From Dolichospermum sp. LEGE 00240 (GTDB taxonomy: Bacteria; Cyanobacteriota; Cyanobacteriia; Cyanobacteriales; Nostocaceae): 64,000 bases of DNA. Positions 43,603 to 50,670 of this stretch are shown in pieces (the stretch's first letter is position 1; each line of letters begins with the position of its first letter). The translations under genes were made by a program, and so were the position numbers. The notes below the pieces were generated by a model. That model was not told the DNA's origin and ran no database searches. It saw nothing but the letters and a program-made list of their open reading frames with translations. Where the stretch lies: positions 1 through 64,000 of the forward strand of contig NZ_JADEVZ010000019.1 of NCBI RefSeq assembly GCF_015207875.1, given 5' to 3'.

Positions 43603-43713
43603 AGGTCGGGTTAAGCGACAGCGCAACCCGACGCATTTGTTGGGTTATGGCTATCGCCACACTATGGCTAACGCCACGCTCCGCGGACGTGAACGTACCT
43701 CAACCCAACCTAC
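43603..43713. mobile_element. MITE-like element interrupted by a second repeat
   Basis: GTAGGTCGGGTTAAGCG opens and CTCAACCCAACCTACAAAT closes an inverted-repeat element of the same type as those at 9508 and 12183. Between them is GGCTAACGCCACGCTCCGCG and related wording, a separate dispersed repeat also present at 29928. The element thus appears to have been invaded. Confidence 0.55.
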
Positions 43714-43783
43714 AAATCAAGACTTTTTTCGATTTGGACAAGGTATTTTACCAAGATTAATTCTAAAAATACTACCACCTACG

Positions 43784-45085
43784 ATGATGATTCGATTGCC
43801 AAAATTTAAACAACTGTTTTGTTTAGCATTACTAGGCTTCTTTACTAGCTGGATTGTTAGTTGTAGCATAAGTAATGTTAATAATAATCCCAAACCTGCG
43901 GCTGCTGGGGTTGCCACCATTGAGTTTTGGACAATGCAACTCCAACCGCAATTTACCGAGTATTTCCAAGGTCTGATTCAGACATTTGAATCACAAAACC
44001 CAAGTATCAAAGTTAAATGGGTAGATGTGCCTTGGTCGGCAATGGAGAACAAGATTCTAACAGCAGTCTCAGCAAAAACGCCACCAGATGTTGTTAACCT
44101 TAATCCTGACTTTGCGTCCCAATTAGCAGGTAAAAATGCTTGGTTAGATTTAGATGCTAAAGTTGCCAGTCAAGTCCGTTCTACCTATTTACCAAATATC
44201 TGGCAAGCAAGTAGCCTCAATGGTAAGAGTTTTGGGATTCCTTGGTATCTCACCACGCGACTAACTATTTATAACACCGATTTGTTAAAACAAGGGGGTA
44301 TGACAAAACCTCCTGCCACTTACGCACAATTAGGGCAAGCAGCACAACAAATTAAGGATAAAACTGGTAAGTATGCAATATTTGCTACTTTTGTCCCCCA
44401 GGACTCTGGTGAGGTACTGGAATCTTTGGTACAAATGGGTGTCACCCTTGTTAATGCTGAAGGTAAAGCCGGTTTTAATACCCCGCAAGGAAAAGCTGCT
44501 TTTCAATATTGGGTAGATTTGTATAAAAAAGGTTTGTTACCCAAGGAGTCTTTAACTCAAGGGCATCGTCATGCTATAGATTTATACCAGTCTGGAGAAA
44601 CAGCTTTTTTAGCTTCTGGTCCTGAATTTCTGAAAACTATTGCCAATAATGCTCCCAAGGTTGCCCAAGCTTCGGCAATCGCGCCACAAATTACGGGTGA
44701 TACTGGTAAGAAAAATGTTGCCGTGATGAATATAGTTATTCCTCGTGATAGTAAATATCCTGATCAGGCTGTGAAGTTCGCTTTATTTGTTACAAATGAT
44801 GAAAACCAATTAGCCTTTGCTAAAGCTGCTAATGTGCTACCTTCTACGGTTAAGGCTTTGTCTGATACTTATTTCCAGGAAGTTCCTATTAATGCTACGT
44901 GGGCGGAAAAAGGGCGGGTGATTAGTGCGGCACAATTAAAACAAGCGGAGATATTAACCCCCAAACTCAAAGATTCTAAACTTTTGCAAAAATCAATTTA
45001 CGAAAATTTACAGGCGGCAATGTTAGGACAAAAGACTGTAGATAAAGCTGTGGAGGATGCGGCGCGGCAGTGGGATAATAGGTGA
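43784..45085 (+). CDS. Extracellular solute-binding lipoprotein (sugar ABC transporter type)
   Basis: From ATG 43784 the product has 433 residues. It starts MMIRLPKFKQLFCLALLGFF and reaches a lipobox ending in VSC, so it is a lipoprotein. IEFWTMQLQPQFTEYFQGL, VKWVDVPWSAMENKILTAVS and SFGIPWYLTTRLTIYN are the blocks of family 1 (MalE/UgpB-like) solute-binding proteins. It probably delivers a sugar or glycerol-3-phosphate-like substrate; the permease genes are not in the window. A longer frame from 43637 runs through the MITE and is not coding. The duplicate ATG (43784, 43787) leaves the exact start open by one residue. Confidence 0.85.
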   Translation: MMIRLPKFKQLFCLALLGFFTSWIVSCSISNVNNNPKPAAAGVATIEFWTMQLQPQFTEYFQGLIQTFESQNPSIKVKWVDVPWSAMENKILTAVSAKTPPDVVNLNPDFASQLAGKNAWLDLDAKVASQVRSTYLPNIWQASSLNGKSFGIPWYLTTRLTIYNTDLLKQGGMTKPPATYAQLGQAAQQIKDKTGKYAIFATFVPQDSGEVLESLVQMGVTLVNAEGKAGFNTPQGKAAFQYWVDLYKKGLLPKESLTQGHRHAIDLYQSGETAFLASGPEFLKTIANNAPKVAQASAIAPQITGDTGKKNVAVMNIVIPRDSKYPDQAVKFALFVTNDENQLAFAKAANVLPSTVKALSDTYFQEVPINATWAEKGRVISAAQLKQAEILTPKLKDSKLLQKSIYENLQAAMLGQKTVDKAVEDAARQWDNR

Positions 45086-45259
45086 TTGGGAGATACAGGG
45101 ATATCCGGTAAGCGTAAAGCTCAGTGGCTATTTTGGGGATGATTTTGTCTGAATCAGGATATCAGGACTTTCAGGATTTTTAGGATTGACAGGATAAATT
45201 ATTTGTGTGTGGTCTGCACAATTTCCCAGTCATAACAGAAGCATGGTGGAAACTGAGAA

Positions 45260-45718
45260 TTAAGGCAAATACTTTTGTACCACTGTCCAACCGCTGAAGG
45301 ATACCCAAGCAAATCCTAATAATAAGCAGAAATTACACCCAAGATGTAATGGTCTAGCCCAAGGTTTTATGGTACTAATTTGAGTGGCACTAAAGGCGGA
45401 TACTAAAACTAAGATGACGACTATTAACCCAGCGATTAAATGTGGTGAATGTCCTAGTGAACCGAAGTGTCCTAATGTACCAACAATGCCAACGGCTAGG
45501 AGTAGTAATACTAGACTAACCATAGTTATGCCGATTATATAATGGAGCGATCGCACCTGCTGACGATACCAAGGTAAGAGAATACCGAAAGATTCTGGGT
45601 TTGTTCTGACCCGTAACATCCAAATACCAGTTATGGCTAAAAATAAATAGGCTAGTAAAGATAATCCCATTGACCAAGCGGCTATTTTCCATAACCATAG
45701 AAAGGAAGGTAGGTGCAT
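45260..45718 (-). CDS. DUF4079 membrane protein
   Basis: From the ATG at 45718 the product has 152 residues with four or five hydrophobic segments: LWKIAAWSMGLSLLAYLFLA, SLHYIIGITMVSLVLLLLAV, LIAGLIVVILVLVSAFSA and FCLLLGFAWVSFSGW. WARPLHLGCNF and LGHSPHLIAG contain His residues as in DUF4079 proteins, a cyanobacterial and plastid family related to cytochrome b561-like membrane proteins. A frame from 45805 adds a hydrophilic stretch (GQKHGRLKTKKAEVLLSS) before the first membrane segment; the shorter start fits the family. It diverges from the oxygenase gene. Confidence 0.75.
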   Translation of the reverse strand: MHLPSFLWLWKIAAWSMGLSLLAYLFLAITGIWMLRVRTNPESFGILLPWYRQQVRSLHYIIGITMVSLVLLLLAVGIVGTLGHFGSLGHSPHLIAGLIVVILVLVSAFSATQISTIKPWARPLHLGCNFCLLLGFAWVSFSGWTVVQKYLP

Positions 45719-45844
45719 AAAACAGTTCAGTTCCAGAAAGTTACTTATTGAGCTTAACAGGACTTCGGCTTTTTTTGTTTTTAGCCGTCCATGTTTTTGC
45801 CCCACTACAGAGATTACAAGTCAACATAAACGTAAATCAAAATT

Positions 45845-46450
45845 ATGGCTGGTTCTAGAAATGATTGGTTTCCCACTTCTGTTTGGCATTTTTCCCTAGA
45901 AAATTATCAACAATTAAATCCTCCACTCTTAGAAACTATCTATGCGGAAGAACGTCGAGATAGTCAGGGTGAGAAGTGGTCAAATATACTAGGATGGCAT
46001 AGTACAGATAGGTTGCATGAAAGGGATAGTTTTGACAACCTGATACAAATCATTAATCAAAATGTCTTAGAAGTTGCCACATTTTTACAATGGGACTTAC
46101 AAAAGTTTAGTCTCAAAATTACAACTTGTTGGGGAATTATTAATCGTAAACTTGCCTCCAACTCTGTACATAATCATCCCAACTCAATTTTAAGTGGAGT
46201 TTATTATCTGAAAACTCCTGAAAATTGTGGTGGCATATTTTTCTCTGATCCGCGACCAGCTTCACAGATGATAGTACCACCTTCCATAGAGTTTAATCTC
46301 TGGACTTTCCCCAAAATCACTTATAAAGCTCGTGAAGGGACAATGTTAATATTTCCCAGTTGGCTGTTACATGGTGTGGAAATGAATATGAGTGATGAAG
46401 ATCGGGTGTGTATTAGTTTTAATATTGGCATAGTACCGATCAATAGATAA
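45845..46450 (+). CDS. Putative 2OG-Fe(II) oxygenase (TIGR02466-like)
   Basis: The 201-residue product has WFPTSVWHFSLENYQQL at the N-terminus, SVHNHPNSILSGVYYLKTP (the first iron-binding His-x-Asn/Asp region), GGIFFSDPRPASQM and LIFPSWLLHGVEMN (second His), then RVCISFNIGI. This is the double-stranded beta-helix of the TIGR02466 family, putative prolyl-hydroxylase-like enzymes. The substrate is unknown. It stands alone between a DUF4079 gene and the PhoX-type gene. Confidence 0.75.
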   Translation: MAGSRNDWFPTSVWHFSLENYQQLNPPLLETIYAEERRDSQGEKWSNILGWHSTDRLHERDSFDNLIQIINQNVLEVATFLQWDLQKFSLKITTCWGIINRKLASNSVHNHPNSILSGVYYLKTPENCGGIFFSDPRPASQMIVPPSIEFNLWTFPKITYKAREGTMLIFPSWLLHGVEMNMSDEDRVCISFNIGIVPINR

Positions 46451-46643
46451 TCTTTTCTCTTTTCTTAATCTAAAATTAACTTCTAGAAAAATTTTTAATC
46501 AAGAAATAGCTAAATCATAGTGCCTTCTTAACCTCTGCGTGAGATTCTACTGGAAGGTAATATTCATATTCAGTAAATATAGGTTTTCCTAAATTTACCA
46601 AGCATTGATTCAGTAAGCATTACAAAGAAAACTGAGGGATTTT

Positions 46644-48902
46644 ATGGCTAACACACCATTCGATACAACCCAACCGTCTCAAGTAAAAGGATTAAATGGT
46701 TACACCGTTGACCCTATTTTTACAGTTGGTGACAAAATTGGGAACTATGTTGCTCCCGGTATTCTTGACGGTATTGGCGCTTACTCACTCAACGACACAA
46801 CCGTTCGTTTATTAGTTGTTAATGAGGTAGGGGCTGCTGATGGTTATAAGTACACCCTGAAAAACGGTACTCAACTCCCCGGTGCAAGAGTTAACTATTT
46901 TGATGTTGACAAGCGCACATTGCAAATCGTTGATGCTGGATTAGCCCATGACACCATTATCAACCGCAAAGGTGAAGTTGTTGATGCTGCTGCTGACTTA
47001 GAATTTGGTGGTATTCAACGTTTTTGTTCTGCTGCTTTGTTTGAAGCCAACCAGTTTGGTGCGGGTATTGGTTTAGCTGATCGTATTTTCTTCTCTGGTG
47101 AAGAAACCTATGGTGGGACACAATTTGCTTTAGATACCAAAACCAATGTCTTATATACTCTTCCTTGGTTTGGTCGGGCTGCATGGGAAAACGTCACTGA
47201 GTTGAACACAGGCCGCACTGACAAAGTTGCTTTTTTAATTGGTGATGATCGCGGACCTGCACCTCTGATTCTCTATATTGGTGACAAGAATGCCAAGAAT
47301 GATGGTAGTTTCTTAGACCGGAATGGACTTGGACAAGGTAAGCTCTATGTTTGGGTTGCTGATGACCCCAGTAATGCTACTGATGCGATCGAAGCTGATC
47401 CTAGAGACTTCAAAGGTACAAACAACTCTACCGTTGGTAAGTTTGTAGAGATCAAATATTATGACCCTGCTCTTGCTAATACTGCTGTTGATGGACCAGA
47501 CTCAGATACAAGCATTCAAAATGAACTTGGTTATGATGCTCAAGGCTTTGCCACCCAAGCACAGCAAGATAAATTAGCCGCAGATGTCAAAGCATTCTTG
47601 TTTTCTCGTCCTGAAGATTTATCTACTAATCCTAAAGACGGTACACAAGTAGTCCTAGCTTCCACAGGACGTGAAACTATATTTGATGGTGTAGATACCT
47701 ATGGAACGACCTATAAAATTGATATTGACTTCAATAATATCAATACTGGTGACATCTCAGCCAAAATAGACATTCTCTTTGATGGTAACTTAACCAAAGA
47801 TGCCAGTCTCCGTAACCCTGATAACCTTGACTGGGCTGATGATGGCAAAATCTACTTTAACGAAGATCGGGCAGCTACTGCAACTATTTTTGCGGGAACA
47901 TCGAAGGAAGAAGCTTCCATTTGGAGAATTGATCCTTCAGTTGCTGATCCTTCCTCAACCCTGACCCGAATTGCACAAGTTGATCGCTCGGCTGTTCCTT
48001 CTGGTCAAACTGACTCTAGCCCCACTGATATCGGTAACTGGGAAACTTCAGGTATTCTAGACGTTTCCGATCTGTTTGGTAACGCTCCTGGTACACAGTT
48101 TGTGTTTGATGTCCAGGCGCATAGTATTCGTTCTGGCACAATCATTACTGCAACTGACATTGATGGTAATGGTGATGGAACTAAAACTAGACAAGAAAAC
48201 CTGGTTGAAGGTGGTCAGTTATCTTTCTTGATTGCGCCTAATGCCAATTTGATTCAGGATACACAATTCCATGCTGGTACACCTAATGCCGAGATAATTG
48301 TAGCCAAACAAACTCCTGGCTTTGGTGGTATTAATGATGTCGTGTTTAGTGGTGCTGGTGATGATGAGATTGATAGTGCGGCTGCGGGCGCTCTTGCCAG
48401 CAATAACACTATTGACAGTGGTAGTGGCAATGATACCGTGTTTTTAGCCAATGGCGATCGCGCTTTTGGTAGTGATGGCAATGACACATTTTTCGGAGAT
48501 GAAGCCAGTAATTTCCGTGCCTCTGGTGGCGCTGGTAATGATCTGTTCTTCCTGGGTAATGGTTCTAATGGTCGTGCCTTGGGTGGTGATGGTAATGATA
48601 CCTTTGAAATCGGTCTTGGTGGCGGTCACACCCTATCTGGTGGTGCTGGCGCTGACCAATTCTGGATTGTTTTTGGTGAATTAACCAAAGCTACTAACAC
48701 CATTCTAGATTTCCAAGTTGGTTCGGATGTGATTGGTATTAAGGGCGCTGCTAGTTTAGGTATCACTACAGCTAATCTAACTTTGACTCAAGTTGGTGCT
48801 GATACTGCGGTTATCTTTGGTGGTCAAACTTTAGCCACCTTAACTGGTATTCAAGCCAGCGCTTTGAGTGTAGCTAATCCTAATCAGTTTGTCCTAGTTT
48901 AA
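46644..48902 (+). CDS. PhoX/DUF839-type phosphatase with C-terminal RTX repeats
   Basis: The 752-residue product has a DUF839/PhoX-type N-terminal half (LLVVNEVGAADGYKYTLKNG, RFCSAALFEANQFGAGIGLA, RIFFSGEETYGGTQFALDT, NPDNLDWADDGKIYFNED) and, from about 555, Gly-Asp-rich RTX nonapeptides (SGAGDDEIDS, DSGSGNDTVFL, GGDGNDTFEIG, SGGAGADQFW) that bind calcium. PhoX enzymes release phosphate from esters. Canonical PhoX has a Tat signal; this one starts MANTPFDTTQPSQVKG with no signal peptide, so secretion by a type I (RTX) exporter is likely. No exporter genes are nearby. A PHO box was not recognised upstream. A terminator follows at 48942. Confidence 0.85.
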   Translation: MANTPFDTTQPSQVKGLNGYTVDPIFTVGDKIGNYVAPGILDGIGAYSLNDTTVRLLVVNEVGAADGYKYTLKNGTQLPGARVNYFDVDKRTLQIVDAGLAHDTIINRKGEVVDAAADLEFGGIQRFCSAALFEANQFGAGIGLADRIFFSGEETYGGTQFALDTKTNVLYTLPWFGRAAWENVTELNTGRTDKVAFLIGDDRGPAPLILYIGDKNAKNDGSFLDRNGLGQGKLYVWVADDPSNATDAIEADPRDFKGTNNSTVGKFVEIKYYDPALANTAVDGPDSDTSIQNELGYDAQGFATQAQQDKLAADVKAFLFSRPEDLSTNPKDGTQVVLASTGRETIFDGVDTYGTTYKIDIDFNNINTGDISAKIDILFDGNLTKDASLRNPDNLDWADDGKIYFNEDRAATATIFAGTSKEEASIWRIDPSVADPSSTLTRIAQVDRSAVPSGQTDSSPTDIGNWETSGILDVSDLFGNAPGTQFVFDVQAHSIRSGTIITATDIDGNGDGTKTRQENLVEGGQLSFLIAPNANLIQDTQFHAGTPNAEIIVAKQTPGFGGINDVVFSGAGDDEIDSAAAGALASNNTIDSGSGNDTVFLANGDRAFGSDGNDTFFGDEASNFRASGGAGNDLFFLGNGSNGRALGGDGNDTFEIGLGGGHTLSGGAGADQFWIVFGELTKATNTILDFQVGSDVIGIKGAASLGITTANLTLTQVGADTAVIFGGQTLATLTGIQASALSVANPNQFVLV

Positions 48903-48941
48903 TTAAAGCTGGGATTTCATAGTAATTACTGATAACTAAAT

Positions 48942-48988
48942 ACCTTGGCAGGACTTGATATTTTTCGAGGTTTTGCCAAGGTTTTTTA
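48942..48988 (+). terminator. Rho-independent terminator of the PhoX-type gene
   Basis: ACCTTGGCA and TGCCAAGGT form a perfect 9-bp stem around a 23-base interior, followed by TTTTT. It begins 39 bases after the stop. This is the clearest terminator in the window. Confidence 0.8.
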
Positions 48989-49007
48989 TGATGGTAGGAG
49001 TTAGGAA

Positions 49008-49313
49008 TCACAGAGTCAAATGGGAATTATTTGTAGGTGGATTGATTTGACTTGGGGATAGTTTTATAGCCACAATGGGTATTGCAGTTGCTACAATTAA
49101 AATGGCGATCGCTAAAATCACCGCAACAAGTTTACCTCCAGATGCGACTAACACTGTTATAATTTTCTCTGTTGTTTTGGCTGCAACTTCTGTTAATTCT
49201 ACGGTTTCCGATTTAGTGAATTTATCAACTATCTTCTCCGCAGTGTCTAAAATTTTGGTGGTGTTGTTGGACTGGGTAGGAAGATTATTTTTTTCAGTGG
49301 ATTGTTGAGACAT
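49008..49313 (-). CDS. Small membrane protein of unknown function
   Basis: The 101-residue product is polar and helical in residues 1-52 (ILDTAEKIVDKFTKSETVEL), then has one strongly hydrophobic segment at about 60-84 (LVAVILAIAILIVATAIPIV). No family is recognised. A plus-strand frame over the same bases looks like a shadow. It faces the PhoX-type gene tail to tail. Coding confidence is moderate. Confidence 0.5.
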   Translation of the reverse strand: MSQQSTEKNNLPTQSNNTTKILDTAEKIVDKFTKSETVELTEVAAKTTEKIITVLVASGGKLVAVILAIAILIVATAIPIVAIKLSPSQINPPTNNSHLTL

Positions 49314-49514
49314 GGCTTACACTCCTCAAGTGCGTGTTTTTTGTTTACGTCTCTATCATTTCACCTGGGATATATGATTAAGTGGGATTTGGGTAAATGT
49401 AGGATTTTGTGGGAAATCTCAAAAATTTGTAGGTAAATGTGGGATTTTGTGGGTTTTGTTGTAAAATATAGAACTTCAAGACAAAACCTACTCTACCAAC
49501 TCAACCAGTGTAAG

Positions 49515-50603
49515 ATGGAAGCGAAAGAAGCATTAGAATATATTAAAGAAATATTAAAAGAAAGAACAAGAGGATTAATTTCACTTAGTCCTATAGAATC
49601 AAAAGTTTTTGTACAGATTTGGGACGGCAAAACTTATAATGAAATGCCAGCTTTTATATTTAAAGCTAATGGAAAGCCATATTCATACGAATATTTGAAA
49701 GAAATAGGTACAGAACTAATTGATAAAATTAGAAATCGCCTAAATATCCAAGATATTAACAAGACTGAGTTTAAGGAAGAGATAGAAATATTTTTAAATA
49801 GAAATGTTAATAATCAACCCATACAAACACCTAATGTAAATCTTACAGATATAGGTAATTATAATACCCCCATACAAACTTCTAATGTAAATTTCACAAA
49901 TACAGATAATCAAAATCCCTTTGTTCCCACAACAGGAAGAATAGAGAACCTAGAAAAGTTTCTTGGTAGAGACCAAGAAATAAAGCAAATATTTGAACTT
50001 CTCAATAGTGCCAGCAGCGTTGCCATTATTGGTGAACAAGGAATTGGTAAATCATCTTTATTATATGCAGTTTATCAACAATCAATCAATTTTTTAAAAT
50101 CACTACGTCAAAATGTTTTTCTCGATATGAATAATATTCATAATCAAGAAGATTTTTATTTTGCTATCTGTGAAAAACTTGATATACCAGAGAACACAGG
50201 TTATAGATTTACTAGAAATTTAGAAGATAAAAGAGTATTATTAATTTTAGATAATGTTGGTAAATTGAATGGAGTAGGATTTACAAGAGATCTGAGAGAT
50301 CATTTACGGGGTTTAGCTGAGGGTGAAAATGCTTGTTTAAAATTAGTTTTAGCCGCAAATGAATCTCTAAAAACATTATTTAATGATAGTTATGAAACAT
50401 CTCCATTAGCCGATATTTGTCAACAAGTAGATATTCAACCTTGGAAGGAAAAAACTATCCGTGATTTTATTGCCAAGCGGTTACAACCAACCACAATTGA
50501 TTTTACAGAAACAGATATTCAAGAACTTATTCAAGCAAGCGGTGGACACCCGCAAAAATTAACCCAGCTTTGTTATGATTTGTATAAAGAAAAAACTTTG
50601 TAG
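49515..50603 (+). CDS. AAA/STAND-type ATPase with vMAP-like N-terminal HTH
   Basis: From ATG 49515 the product has 362 residues. Residues 1-85 (MEAKEALEYIKEILKERTRG, SPIESKVFVQIWDGKTYNEM, YSYEYLKEIGTELIDKIRNR) match the vWA-MoxR associated protein N-terminal HTH found before NACHT and AAA modules in cyanobacteria. A Thr/Asn-rich linker at about 100-140 has a twofold repeat (PIQTPNVN, PIQTSNVN). The AAA part starts FLGRDQEIKQIFELLN, with Walker A VAIIGEQGIGKSSLLYA and Walker B VLLILDNVGKL. The stop codon lies in the dispersed palindrome at 50599. The next gene, 67 bases on, is another ATPase, so they may form a pair. Confidence 0.7.
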   Translation: MEAKEALEYIKEILKERTRGLISLSPIESKVFVQIWDGKTYNEMPAFIFKANGKPYSYEYLKEIGTELIDKIRNRLNIQDINKTEFKEEIEIFLNRNVNNQPIQTPNVNLTDIGNYNTPIQTSNVNFTNTDNQNPFVPTTGRIENLEKFLGRDQEIKQIFELLNSASSVAIIGEQGIGKSSLLYAVYQQSINFLKSLRQNVFLDMNNIHNQEDFYFAICEKLDIPENTGYRFTRNLEDKRVLLILDNVGKLNGVGFTRDLRDHLRGLAEGENACLKLVLAANESLKTLFNDSYETSPLADICQQVDIQPWKEKTIRDFIAKRLQPTTIDFTETDIQELIQASGGHPQKLTQLCYDLYKEKTL

Positions 50604-50628
50604 AGACGTTACATGGAACGTCTCTACA
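50599..50628. repeat. Dispersed palindrome TGTAGAGACGTT / AACGTCTCTACA
   Basis: A 12-bp perfect inverted repeat with a 6-base loop between the two ATPase genes. The TAG stop of the first ATPase (50601-50603) is the second to fourth base of the left arm, so the element supplies the end of the gene. It could also act as a terminator or mRNA hairpin. Confidence 0.75.
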
Positions 50629-50670
50629 TTCCAAAATCATACACGGATTAAGCAACACCAAAACCATATT

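Noticed and set aside
48254-48684. Short frames on both strands inside the RTX region
   Set aside because: They are shadows of the Gly-Asp repeat coding of the PhoX-type protein.
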